From assembly GCA_016789365.1 (NCBI GenBank), contig JAEURH010000023.1, positions 1 through 41,072 of the forward strand: a DNA stretch of 41,072 nucleotides. The letters are read 5' to 3'. The notes beneath the pieces are model-generated. The model was not told the origin of the DNA. It saw nothing but the letters and a program-made list of their open reading frames with translations, and ran no database searches. Made by a program: the position numbers and the translations under genes. This document shows positions 32,825 to 41,046 of the stretch, piece after piece. Within the stretch, counting starts at the first letter, position 1. Each line of letters begins with the position of its first letter. Source of the DNA: Anaerolineales bacterium (lineage in GTDB: Bacteria; Chloroflexota; Anaerolineae; Anaerolineales; Villigracilaceae).

Positions 32825-33715
32825 ATGAATCAAAAAATTAACTTTCGTTACGTTTTCAATATTTTTTCAGCCATTATGCTTAGCATAGCGTTGGCGATTA
32901 TATTTTTATCTATTTATCTTATTAATGTATGGACTCAAGTAATCCTTCACCCTGCACGAGCAATTCCCACTGGAAATTTTCTTAAAGAAAATAATATCGA
33001 ATATCAAGATGTGACATTAATTACAAAAGATGGAATCAAACTTTCGGCTTGGTACACGCCGCCCAAAAATGGCGCGGTGATTTTATTGGCACATGGCTAT
33101 AACGATAATCGTATTGAAAGTTTGTATGTGATGTTTGCTGAAAATGGCTACGGTGTTTTAGCATGGGACTTCCGCGCACATGGCGAAAGCGAAGGCGAAA
33201 TTTCTACGCTTGGCTATTATGAACAGTTAGATGTTGAAGCGGCGTTAGATTTTGCTTTGGCGCAAGAAGGCGTTGAAACTATTGGTGCATGGGGTGGTTC
33301 GATGGGCGCATCCACTGTTTTATTAACTGCATCCAAAAGAAATGAAATCAAAGCCGTAGTCGCTGATAGTGCGTACCCTTCATTAGAATCTGTGCTGAGA
33401 TTAAACATGCCCGTAGAATTTGCACAACCATTTGTTTTATTTTTATGGGAATATAAAACAAACGCACAAATTGAAGATGTAAATGTAGAAAATGTGATTG
33501 CTCAAATTAGTCCGCGAGCGGTGCTTATCATTGATGGTTGGTTCGGTGGCGCGATTCTGATGAATTCCCCATACCGTTTATATGATTCTGCGAATGAACC
33601 AAAACAAATTTGGGTAGAAGATGGTGTTCCGCATTTAGGAACGTATGCTTACAATCCACAAAGATATGAAAATAGAGTGATTAAATTTTTTGCTGAATGG
33701 TTGTTAAACAAATAA
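32825..33715 (+). CDS. Membrane-anchored alpha/beta hydrolase
   Basis: A 296-residue serine hydrolase with an N-terminal membrane helix (ALAIIFLSIYLINVWTQVIL, about residues 22-41). The hydrolase core has the oxyanion HG at 90-91, the WDFRAHGES segment (114-122) and the nucleophile loop GGSMGAS (157-163, Ser159); His in VPHLGTYA near 272 completes the triad. It resembles the YqkD/dienelactone-hydrolase-like class. The catalytic domain may face outwards (inference). Substrate unknown. The stop codon lies in a palindromic repeat. Confidence 0.85.
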   Translation: MNQKINFRYVFNIFSAIMLSIALAIIFLSIYLINVWTQVILHPARAIPTGNFLKENNIEYQDVTLITKDGIKLSAWYTPPKNGAVILLAHGYNDNRIESLYVMFAENGYGVLAWDFRAHGESEGEISTLGYYEQLDVEAALDFALAQEGVETIGAWGGSMGASTVLLTASKRNEIKAVVADSAYPSLESVLRLNMPVEFAQPFVLFLWEYKTNAQIEDVNVENVIAQISPRAVLIIDGWFGGAILMNSPYRLYDSANEPKQIWVEDGVPHLGTYAYNPQRYENRVIKFFAEWLLNK

Positions 33716-33738
33716 GGGCGAGGCTTGCCTCGTCCTTA
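33713..33738. repeat. Palindromic repeat (GGGCGAGGC type)
   Basis: TAAGGGCGAGGC (33713-33724) and GCCTCGTCCTTA (33727-33738), one mismatch. Related to the copy at 7138-7166. It supplies the stop codon of the hydrolase gene. Confidence 0.75.
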
Positions 33739-33741
33739 CAG

Positions 33742-34002
33742 TTATACCTGCTCAAAATGATTGACTGGCACTACAAATAACGTGGCGCGTTTTGCATCGC
33801 CTTTTGGTGGAAGTGAATCTCTCACAACTTGAATAGCAGAATCCACTTGATTATCATCCACGCCCAACAACATAGTCACATTGCCGGAGCGTAGAAATCC
33901 GCCGGTAGAAGCAACCCGAGTCACCCGAAAGTTTGAAGCGGTAAAGGCTTGAGTCAACGTATCGGCATCGTTATCTTTAATAATCACAATTATCATTTTC
34001 AT
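33742..34002 (-). CDS. DarA/PstA-like PII-family protein (putative cyclic-di-AMP receptor) 1
   Basis: An 86-residue PII-like protein of the DUF970 family, which includes DarA/PstA, trimeric receptors for cyclic-di-AMP in Gram-positive bacteria. The signature ASTGGFLRSGN (residues 31-41), then VTMLLGV, matches the family. ATG 34002 gives MKMIIVIIKDNDAD and has GGAG at good spacing; a longer start at 34098 is rejected. It is the downstream member of a tandem pair. Ligand binding is not shown by sequence. Confidence 0.85.
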   Translation of the reverse strand: MKMIIVIIKDNDADTLTQAFTASNFRVTRVASTGGFLRSGNVTMLLGVDDNQVDSAIQVVRDSLPPKGDAKRATLFVVPVNHFEQV

Positions 34003-34051
34003 TTTCTCATCTCCAATAGACTTATCAGACCTGTTAGACCTATAAGACTTT

Positions 34052-34387
34052 TTATATTTGTTCAAACCGTTCCACAGGCAAAGCAAACACAGTTGCACCG
34101 CCTACCGTCACAGGCACAGGCGCAGGCATAGGCATAGCAGAACCTTCTAAAGGTAATGTCATGTATTCAATGCGTTGGCGGCAAGCCTCATGCAATGCTT
34201 TTAAGGCTTCATCTTTTTTATTTGTTGGCAAGCCAATTAACAACGTGGCATTGCGCCTACCCAAAAAACCGCCTGCGCTCGCCAAATACGTTAACGATGC
34301 ACCTGTTGATTGCAAGGCTTTGGTTGCAGGTTCAATGTCTTGGTCTTGAATCACTGCCATCAACAACAGATAAGATGGATTTTCCAT
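34052..34387 (-). CDS. DarA/PstA-like PII-family protein (putative cyclic-di-AMP receptor) 2
   Basis: An 111-residue paralogue of its neighbour: SAGGFLGRRN (residues 37-46), then ATLLIGL. The C-terminal half differs in an insert (GSAMPMPAPVPVTVGG), a Pro/Met-rich loop before the last strand VFALPVERFEQI. Both end with the same H/R-F-E-Q-[VI] tail, so they arose by duplication. ATG 34387 has AAGGAG upstream. The two genes are separated by 49 bases that include ATCAGACCTGTTAGACC. Confidence 0.85.
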   Translation of the reverse strand: MENPSYLLLMAVIQDQDIEPATKALQSTGASLTYLASAGGFLGRRNATLLIGLPTNKKDEALKALHEACRQRIEYMTLPLEGSAMPMPAPVPVTVGGATVFALPVERFEQI

Positions 34388-34481
34388 AATACTTCTCCTT
34401 TGGATACAAAACCGCTTCAACCTGACTTGAAACTTGGTTCTGCACCCAATTCCTTTTTCTTACTTCGATATTCTAATGATT

Positions 34482-35765
34482 TTACATCCAACGGAAAAAA
34501 ATTGCATACAAAATGCTGGAAATTAAACAAGTCAATAACATAACAGGCAAACCGCGCCGATTCCAAATTTTAGATGTAATCGGTGTGGATGTTTTCTCTG
34601 AAAGCGTAGCCACAATGATATTTGCAGAAGCACCGATGATAGTACCGTTTCCGCCGAAGCCTGCGCCGAATGCCAATGCCCACCACAGAGGAGAAATATC
34701 TAAGCCGTTTTCGCCCAAACCTTTAATAACGGGGATTAAGGCAATCGTAATTGGCACATTATCTACAATAGCAGATAAAGCCGCCACTACCCAAATCATG
34801 CCGACGCCAAAAAGAAGCGGGTCTATATCAGAAAATTGCACGAACACGCTCACAATCAAATCCATCACGCCAGCATGTTCTAACCCACCGACCATCACAA
34901 ACAACCCTGCAAAGAAAACCAAAACGCTCCACTCAATGCGCTTAAACATTTCATGCACATCGGGCTGTACCCAAACGAGAGCAATTGCCGCCGCGCTGAG
35001 CGCCACCACTGCCGGGCTGATGTGCAAAGTGTGATGAATGAAAAAAAAGAAAATTGCTCCACCTAACACAATTAAGATACGACGCGCATCTTTGGGTTGA
35101 TTTAATGATTCGGATGGATTCAAACGCATAATGGCTTTGATGCTTTTGGGCTTTTTTGATAACTCTTTACGAAAGAGATAACGCAATAAAATTAACGCAC
35201 CCGCCCAAACGAAAATAACGATGGGAAAAGAATAAATTAAAAAGTCATTGAACGATAAATTTGCCGCCGAGCCGATTAAAACATTTGGCGGGTCGCCGAT
35301 GAGTGTGGCAACGCCGCCTGTATTAGAGAGCAATGCCTCTGCTACAAGAAATGGCATGGCACTAATACCGATGATTTGACTAATTAAAATGGTGACAGGT
35401 GCAATCAAAACGACTGTGGTCACATTATCTATAAACATAGACAGAACCGTTGTAATTGTGCCAAGTAAAACAAATAAGCGCACTGGGCTTCCTTTGGAGG
35501 CGCGCGCCGCTTGCACTGCCAAATATTGAAAGAAGCCGGTCGGCTCTAACATGGCAATCAAAATCATCATGCCAAATAAGAGACCTAACGTATTAAAGTC
35601 AATGGCTTCGAGCGCGCCACTCTCGGAATAAAAGCCAAGTATTTTCCCAATAAAAACCATCAATGCCGCGCCTGCAATGGCAGTGATGGTACGATGTATT
35701 TTTTCAGACAAAATTAAAGCCAAACACCCCAAAAAAAGAACACTGGAAACGATAGTAGAAATCAT
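34482..35765 (-). CDS. ArsB/NhaD-type ion transporter
   Basis: An integral membrane protein of 427 residues with about eleven or twelve helices, of the ArsB/NhaD/SLC13 superfamily. The two pseudo-symmetric signatures are FIDNVTTVVLIAP (about residues 112-124) and AIVDNVPITIALIP, the paired helical-break regions; GDPPNVLIGSA is the classic GDPPN motif. Family members carry Na+/H+ or arsenite, or citrate; the substrate here cannot be fixed. Three bases separate its start from the upstream CBS gene stop, which implies coupled expression. Confidence 0.88.
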   Translation of the reverse strand: MISTIVSSVLFLGCLALILSEKIHRTITAIAGAALMVFIGKILGFYSESGALEAIDFNTLGLLFGMMILIAMLEPTGFFQYLAVQAARASKGSPVRLFVLLGTITTVLSMFIDNVTTVVLIAPVTILISQIIGISAMPFLVAEALLSNTGGVATLIGDPPNVLIGSAANLSFNDFLIYSFPIVIFVWAGALILLRYLFRKELSKKPKSIKAIMRLNPSESLNQPKDARRILIVLGGAIFFFFIHHTLHISPAVVALSAAAIALVWVQPDVHEMFKRIEWSVLVFFAGLFVMVGGLEHAGVMDLIVSVFVQFSDIDPLLFGVGMIWVVAALSAIVDNVPITIALIPVIKGLGENGLDISPLWWALAFGAGFGGNGTIIGASANIIVATLSEKTSTPITSKIWNRRGLPVMLLTCLISSILYAIFFRWM

Positions 35766-35768
35766 AGA

Positions 35769-36230
35769 TTATTTTTTTGCCTTTTGCCATGTGGATAAAA
35801 TTTTCGCGCCTACATCTACCCGCGATACAATGCCGACTAATTTTTTTGTTTTTGAAACCACAGGCAAGTATTGCAAGTTATGTTGCAACATAAGGGCATA
35901 CGCCAATAAAAGCCCGCAATCTGTTTCGATGGTGAAAGCAGGCTTCATAATTGTTTTTACAGATTTGTTCAATACTTTGAGTGGCGGGCGGGTATTTTCT
36001 ACTGCTCCAAAATCGTGGACGAAATCTACATCTGACAAAAAGCTGACAAAGCCCGGCAGTTCAAGCGCGAGCAAATCGCCTATGCTGACGATGCCAATTG
36101 GCTTTTTCTCATCATCTACCACTGGCAATAAGCCAATATGTTTTTTGACAAAAATTTTAGCGGCATCCTTAATGCTGACGCTTTCATGCACCGAAACGAC
36201 GTTTTTTTCCATGCAAGCGGTTATGTTCAT
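35769..36230 (-). CDS. CBS domain pair protein
   Basis: A 153-residue protein made of two CBS motifs: VSVHESVSIKDAAKIFVKKH (as VHESVSIKDAA) with LLPVVDDEKKPIGIVSIGDLL, and FTIETDCGLLLAYALM with YLPVVSKTKKLVGIVSRVD. CBS pairs bind adenine nucleotides and commonly regulate transporters and enzymes. Its tight coupling to the ion transporter suggests it senses nucleotides for that transporter (inference). ATG 36230 has GAGAGG upstream; a start at 36386 would overlap the neighbour and run through a repeat and is rejected. Confidence 0.88.
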   Translation of the reverse strand: MNITACMEKNVVSVHESVSIKDAAKIFVKKHIGLLPVVDDEKKPIGIVSIGDLLALELPGFVSFLSDVDFVHDFGAVENTRPPLKVLNKSVKTIMKPAFTIETDCGLLLAYALMLQHNLQYLPVVSKTKKLVGIVSRVDVGAKILSTWQKAKK

Positions 36231-36265
36231 ACAACCTCTCAAAAGTTTCACGAGTTTACACGCAA

Positions 36266-36316
36266 CGTCCCGAAGGTTGTGTGAAATCTGAGTTGAATTC
36301 GTAAACCTTCGGGACG
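36266..36316. repeat. Inverted repeat, CGTCCCGAAGGTT type
   Basis: CGTCCCGAAGGTT (36266-36278) and AACCTTCGGGACG (36304-36316), perfect 13-bp arms between the CBS and Usp-glycosyltransferase genes. Related to the copy at 27842-27896. Confidence 0.75.
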
Positions 36317-36345
36317 ATATTCTCAATAAAGTATAACGCGAAATA

Positions 36346-38151
36346 TCAACCGCGCTTAAACTTTTCATGGTATTCTGGCAATTCAATCATGGGCGGGCGT
36401 TCACGCTCGGCAATCTCTTCTACACTCAAAGAATACCCTTCGCTGGAAGTATATCGAATCAACTTCATAGATTTATTTACTTCTTCTACTGCCGCACGCC
36501 CGAAGCGTTTTTCTTGTTTACGAAGTACGGCTTGAATAATCGCAAAAGACATTTTGCTCAACGCTTCTAAATGCTGATTGTGATGGATTCTTTCCAACAA
36601 ATCTACTTGGGCAATTCCATGAATCCCAAATTCTTCATAAATATCAATCAATAAACCTGTTTCCACGCCATAGCCTGAAAAGAAAGGAATTTTTTCTAAT
36701 GCAGTGCGTCTGCCACCATATTCACCAGAAAGCGGTTGCACCACGCCTGAAAGTTCTGGATAAAAAAGATTCAACAAAGGTCGCGCGGTTAATTCAGTCA
36801 CACGTCCGCCGCCGCCTGCTTGTAATTTTTCGCCCACGCGCAAAGGTCGGCGATAAAAGCCTTTCACCAATTGCACTTGCGGATTTAATAACAACGGTCC
36901 AATAATCCCATACACAAAACGTGGATGAATATTGACAATATCGGTATCAATCCACACGATAATGTCGCCTTTTGTTACAAGCAAACTTTTCCACAACGCC
37001 TCTCCTTTTCCACGTCTAGGTTTGAGGCGTTCTAAAATTTGTTGATGAATATAAACAGGCACGCCTTCTTTTTTTGCAATCTCGCGCGTGCGGTCTTTTG
37101 AGTTTGAGTCAATCAAAACAATTTCATCAAGCAACGGGAATTTTTGCATCAACTCTTTTTTCATCATGCGAATCACTTTGCCAACTGTTTCTTCTTCATT
37201 CAAAGCAGGCAAAGCCAAACTAATCGTTAATTTTTGTTGTTTCTTTAATTCAACCAAATCTTTCAAATTCTTAAACTCATCAGCCTCAAATGTATTTTCG
37301 CCAAACCATTTATCTACCAAAATCGTAATGGCTTCCACGCCCGCGCTTTCATCATATTCCGTTTGAATGCCAGACGCTTTCTTAACAGCAATTACCGTAC
37401 TAGGTGCTTCACGCAAAACTCTATCTGCTACATAACCCAACGAAGCCGAACTTGAAAATGACTGCGCGGTTGTACCCAACACGATGATGTCATTGTGCTT
37501 TGATTTTTTGATAATAGACTCAGCCGCTTCATCTGTGACTTCAAACTGTTTCTGCACCTCAGGCATTTGTCTTAACACCCGCTCTAGCCCAATAAAGGGA
37601 GCATCGGTGCCAGCCATCGGGTCATCTGTTTTACGAATGTGCAAAGCAGTGACTCCTTTTGGGCTTAACCCCAAGCCAACCTTCAATGCCAATTCTGCAT
37701 GTGGACCACCCCTAGCAGGCACAAGAATTTGTTTTGGTTTATTTGGTATTTTGCCACGCACCAACGCTACATCACATGGCGGGTTGGATAAAACATCATG
37801 TGGTGTAACTCTTAAAGCGTTGATGTGAGTTTCCCATTCTAAAAATAATAAATCAGGCTGTTCATGTTGCAACATCACCGAAAGTTCATGCCATGGATGA
37901 TGAGACACAATCACTTGTGTTTTGCTGATGATTTGTTTGTCTCTGCCATATTCACGCAATTTCTTTCGTAAAGCACGCGCTGAAATTGCACCTACACTTA
38001 ATGATTGACCTTCTGGCACAACCACAATCCCTACTAAAACAATATCAGCATCAAAATGACGGGCGGCTTCTATCATGCTTTCGCCAGGTCCATCATGGAT
38101 TAAAGGAATAAAAATAGTGTGGATGGGTGAAAATTCTGAATGTTTCTGCAT
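36346..38151 (-). CDS. Double universal-stress-protein domain fused to glucosyl-3-phosphoglycerate-synthase-like glycosyltransferase
   Basis: A 601-residue multidomain protein. Residues 10-135 and 138-258 are two Usp-like domains (second with GTTAQSFSSSASLGYVADR). Residues 281-601 are a GT81-type glycosyltransferase: ALPALNEEETVGK (313-325), KPRRGKGEAL (377-386), the metal DTD at 402-404, GFYRRP, GGGRVTELTARPLLN, QPLSGEYGG and GYGVETGLLID. This is the glucosyl-3-phosphoglycerate synthase (GpgS) type, which makes the precursor of the compatible solute glucosylglycerate. Donor and acceptor are inferred. A Usp-GT81 fusion would link stress signalling to solute synthesis. Upstream lie two GT4 genes on the same strand. 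Confidence 0.82.
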   Translation of the reverse strand: MQKHSEFSPIHTIFIPLIHDGPGESMIEAARHFDADIVLVGIVVVPEGQSLSVGAISARALRKKLREYGRDKQIISKTQVIVSHHPWHELSVMLQHEQPDLLFLEWETHINALRVTPHDVLSNPPCDVALVRGKIPNKPKQILVPARGGPHAELALKVGLGLSPKGVTALHIRKTDDPMAGTDAPFIGLERVLRQMPEVQKQFEVTDEAAESIIKKSKHNDIIVLGTTAQSFSSSASLGYVADRVLREAPSTVIAVKKASGIQTEYDESAGVEAITILVDKWFGENTFEADEFKNLKDLVELKKQQKLTISLALPALNEEETVGKVIRMMKKELMQKFPLLDEIVLIDSNSKDRTREIAKKEGVPVYIHQQILERLKPRRGKGEALWKSLLVTKGDIIVWIDTDIVNIHPRFVYGIIGPLLLNPQVQLVKGFYRRPLRVGEKLQAGGGGRVTELTARPLLNLFYPELSGVVQPLSGEYGGRRTALEKIPFFSGYGVETGLLIDIYEEFGIHGIAQVDLLERIHHNQHLEALSKMSFAIIQAVLRKQEKRFGRAAVEEVNKSMKLIRYTSSEGYSLSVEEIAERERPPMIELPEYHEKFKRG

Positions 38152-38168
38152 TGCATATCCTTTTGAGA

Positions 38169-38364
38169 GTGCGTCGCGCTTTTAACCTTTAGAGATTTTT
38201 TGAAAACTATTTTTAACCAGAGATGAACAAAGATGAACAGAGTTTTATGTTTTATTTTCTGAGTTTTTTTTCAAAAATCTTCGTTTATCTCCGTTTATCT
38301 CTGGTGAATTTTGACTTATTAAACAGTCTCTTAAGATAAACTTACCATAAAAAGCGCGATGCAC
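38169..38364. repeat. Nested inverted-repeat region
   Basis: Outermost arms GTGCGTCGCGC (38169-38179) and GCGCGATGCAC (38354-38364) (one mismatch) resemble the GTGCGACGCA family. Inside are AGATTTTTTGAAAA/TTTTCAAAAATCT-type arms and ACCAGAGAT (38216-38224) paired with ATCTCTGGT (38297-38305), plus a duplicated AGATGAACA. It fills the 220-bp gap upstream of the Usp-glycosyltransferase gene. I see no gene in it. Confidence 0.6.
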
Positions 38365-38372
38365 CCCGTTAA

Positions 38373-39584
38373 TTACAAAATTGGCACGATATGTTGACGA
38401 TAAATCGCTTCCCAACGAAAATTCAAACGTACCCGCATTGATAACTGAGTGGCAGATGAAGTTTTGAAATAATTTGCAATTAAGTTCGCAACAACATTTG
38501 GTTTTTCATCTGCTGAAAAATAAGTGACATCATCTAAACCTAATTCACGCAGTGGAGGAATATCTGCACAAAAGGCTGGGATGTGACTAAATGCCGCTTC
38601 GATTAATGGAATGCCAAAGCCTTCTTCACGGCTGGGGAATAATAACGCATCGGCAACACGATAAAAATCGGCAATCATTTCATCAGGTAAAAATCCGTCA
38701 ACAAGTTCGGCGAGAAAATGAGCGGAATTTTCTAAATTCAATTCTTTTCTTAAATTTTTCAGCAGTTCAAAATATTTGATGTTATCGCCGTTATGCGGAC
38801 CCAAAGGACCCGTCACGACCAATGTCGCTTGCGGATATTCTTTCTTTAATTCAAATAATGTCCGCAATGCCAATTCAATATTTTTTCGCGGCGTAACGCG
38901 CACTGGCAATAACAAAATCGGTGCAGAATCTAATAGTTTCATTTTTTGAATTATTGTTTGTGTTTGCGATTCAAGTTTATAAAAGCGCGAAGCATCCACG
39001 CCGTTTGGAATAACATGAATAGATTGCAAATTTAATTTCATTAAATCTGCCAGTTCTTTTCTTCTTAATTCTGAAACCACAACATGCGTTGTATTCTTCC
39101 AATCGGTGCGTAACAAATCCCAGGGATAGCCATTATGAAGTTCGGGTAAATAGCGTGGCGTTGTCCATGCTAAATCGTGATGCCAGAGAATCAATTTTGG
39201 CAATTTTTTCTCAATGTGTAATTTATACAACGCGGCTGTTAACGCCAGATTTTTGTTGAGTGAACAAACGTTATGAGCGATTAAAACATCTGTATCTTTT
39301 AATGCTTTTTGTAATTCATTCATTAATTCATCGCGCAATGATTCAAACTCTTTTGTCGCTTCACCTTTATCCAATTGCGCTTTGACTTGACTGACACGTT
39401 CATGGCGTGAATCAGCCAAAGGGATTTTTGTTATTGTAATCTTTTCATCTAATGCTTCACCACGTGCGGCGATTAAATTAACATCATGCCCATCTGCCGA
39501 CATTAAGCGGGCATGATGTGCAATCACACTTTCTACACCGCCGACAATGGGCGGAACGGAATAATGCAAAATCGAAATTTTCAT
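38373..39584 (-). CDS. GT4 family glycosyltransferase
   Basis: A retaining GT-B glycosyltransferase of 403 residues. The N-terminal PPIVGGVESVIAHHARLM is the acceptor-side Rossmann start; IPNGVDASRFY and LLLPVRVTPRKNIELALRTL are typical; the donor-binding EX7E motif is SREEGFGIPLIEAAF near residue 330. Sugar and acceptor cannot be set. ATG 39584 has AGGA upstream. It lies between the Usp-glycosyltransferase and another GT4, so it may add to the same glycoside (inference). Confidence 0.9.
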   Translation of the reverse strand: MKISILHYSVPPIVGGVESVIAHHARLMSADGHDVNLIAARGEALDEKITITKIPLADSRHERVSQVKAQLDKGEATKEFESLRDELMNELQKALKDTDVLIAHNVCSLNKNLALTAALYKLHIEKKLPKLILWHHDLAWTTPRYLPELHNGYPWDLLRTDWKNTTHVVVSELRRKELADLMKLNLQSIHVIPNGVDASRFYKLESQTQTIIQKMKLLDSAPILLLPVRVTPRKNIELALRTLFELKKEYPQATLVVTGPLGPHNGDNIKYFELLKNLRKELNLENSAHFLAELVDGFLPDEMIADFYRVADALLFPSREEGFGIPLIEAAFSHIPAFCADIPPLRELGLDDVTYFSADEKPNVVANLIANYFKTSSATQLSMRVRLNFRWEAIYRQHIVPIL

Positions 39585-39609
39585 TCAAATCCTTTTTGTT
39601 TCTTTGCTC

Positions 39610-39665
39610 TTCGAGGGTCTGTGACCCTCGAAATGTATTGCGATACACGGCGGTCACAGACCGCC
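39610..39665. repeat. Double palindrome
   Basis: TTCGAGGGTC-TGT-GACCCTCGAA (39610-39632) followed by TGTAT-TGCG-ATACA and GGCGGTC-ACA-GACCGCC (39649-39665). The cores GGTCTGTGACC and GGTCACAGACC are complementary, so the whole can fold as one larger structure. Confidence 0.65.
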
Positions 39666-39682
39666 TATGAGCAAGAATTTTT

Positions 39683-41026
39683 TTACACTTGGTATCCCAA
39701 ACAATGCTCTATTAATGATTGCAAACGAATTTGAAGCACAGAATAAGAAAAATATCGCTTAGCAAGTTGATAATTCATCTCAGCCCATTCTTGCATTTGG
39801 TCTGGGTTTTTCAGTGCATATCTTACTGCTGTAAGTGTACTTGTACTAATGAAACCATCAAACCAAACCGTGTGAAAGCCTTTGGGTTTAATGTCTACTT
39901 CGTAAATCGAATAATTATTAACCAAAATTAAACGATGATAATATACTGCTTCTAAAAAGGCGTTACCAAAACCTTCAATGCTGGAAGGGTATGTCACTAA
40001 ATCTGCATGTGGATAGACATCACCCAATGTGTAAATCTTTTTGCCATCTTTGGTAGTGCCACGTTGTTCTTGTACTTGGTCGGCTTCAAAACGCACAATC
40101 ACATTTAATAGATGAGCATATTCGCGTACACGTTGTTCATAATCATTGCCTTCGTCACCAGCGGCGTGCGAGATAATTAATTTTGCAGGGAGTTCGAGTC
40201 GCTTCACAAGTTCTACAGCATGTTCAATGCCTTTGCGTTGAATCACACGCGTGGGTTGTAGAAAAAAGTATTCGCCAGAACCAATGCCGAAGTCGGAGCG
40301 AACAGTTTGCGTATAAGAATCTGAAGCGGGCGGGGGTGAGTCAAAATCCATCACATTGGGAATCACGCGTGCAGAGAGTCCATGTCGTGAAGCAATTTCC
40401 TGCGCTTGAATCGAATTAATGACCACATGCCGAATGGATGGCAAATTTGGTGGGAATGCAGTTGCGAGATAATCGGTGACGCAATTGACTTGAAAACGTT
40501 GACGCTCCCAATGAAAATCGTGATGATGCGCGATGGTTGGAAAACCTGTTTCGGCAATAAATTCTGTAATGGCTAAACCCAACGGTAAATTTAACGGAAT
40601 GGTGACAGCATTTTCAATGATGAGAATTTCTAAATCAAACTTATGTGCAAATTTATATAACTCTTCTTTAAGATGTTCTTTGATTTCAGTCACGCGACGC
40701 GTCATTTGTGGGGGACGAATGTAGATTGAAAAAAAATCTTTGTGCAATGCGGCGATTTCTGGGTGCGCTTGTCGCGCTTCTTGTGTCACCGTCCAACTGC
40801 CTGAATATGCCATTTGATTTAATTTATCAATTTCGGGGTGACGATAAAACGCTTCTTCCACGACGTGCGAGATGTTCGGGTCGCGGTCACATTCGCCTGC
40901 AAAATAAAAACATTTGTGACCCATGCGCTCTAGCACGGTTGCCCATTTTTCTGTTTCGAGTGAAACACCATCTGTGCCTGCGAATCGAGTGGAGATAAAA
41001 CCGATGTTATGTGAAGTGGGAGTCAT
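39683..41026 (-). CDS. GT4 family glycosyltransferase
   Basis: A 447-residue GT4-like glycosyltransferase. It begins HNIGFISTRFAGTDGVSLET, has HHHDFHWERQRF (about residues 168-179), IPNVMDF, PTRVIQRKGIEHAVELV and the EX7E motif SSIEGFGNAFLEAVYY near residue 360. A long linker and acidic N-terminal part distinguish it from the neighbouring GT4. The FISTRFAGTDGVS start resembles enzymes that build mannosyl/glucosyl-glycerate solutes, but I cannot confirm that. The start is at ATG 41026 with GGAAAGG upstream. It is the first gene of the minus-strand cluster in this window. Confidence 0.88.
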   Translation of the reverse strand: MTPTSHNIGFISTRFAGTDGVSLETEKWATVLERMGHKCFYFAGECDRDPNISHVVEEAFYRHPEIDKLNQMAYSGSWTVTQEARQAHPEIAALHKDFFSIYIRPPQMTRRVTEIKEHLKEELYKFAHKFDLEILIIENAVTIPLNLPLGLAITEFIAETGFPTIAHHHDFHWERQRFQVNCVTDYLATAFPPNLPSIRHVVINSIQAQEIASRHGLSARVIPNVMDFDSPPPASDSYTQTVRSDFGIGSGEYFFLQPTRVIQRKGIEHAVELVKRLELPAKLIISHAAGDEGNDYEQRVREYAHLLNVIVRFEADQVQEQRGTTKDGKKIYTLGDVYPHADLVTYPSSIEGFGNAFLEAVYYHRLILVNNYSIYEVDIKPKGFHTVWFDGFISTSTLTAVRYALKNPDQMQEWAEMNYQLAKRYFSYSVLQIRLQSLIEHCLGYQV

Positions 41027-41046
41027 AATACCTTTCCTATTATTAT

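Noticed and set aside
36231-36386. N-terminal extension of the CBS protein
   Set aside because: It would run through an inverted repeat and into the upstream gene; ATG 36230 has a good ribosome site.
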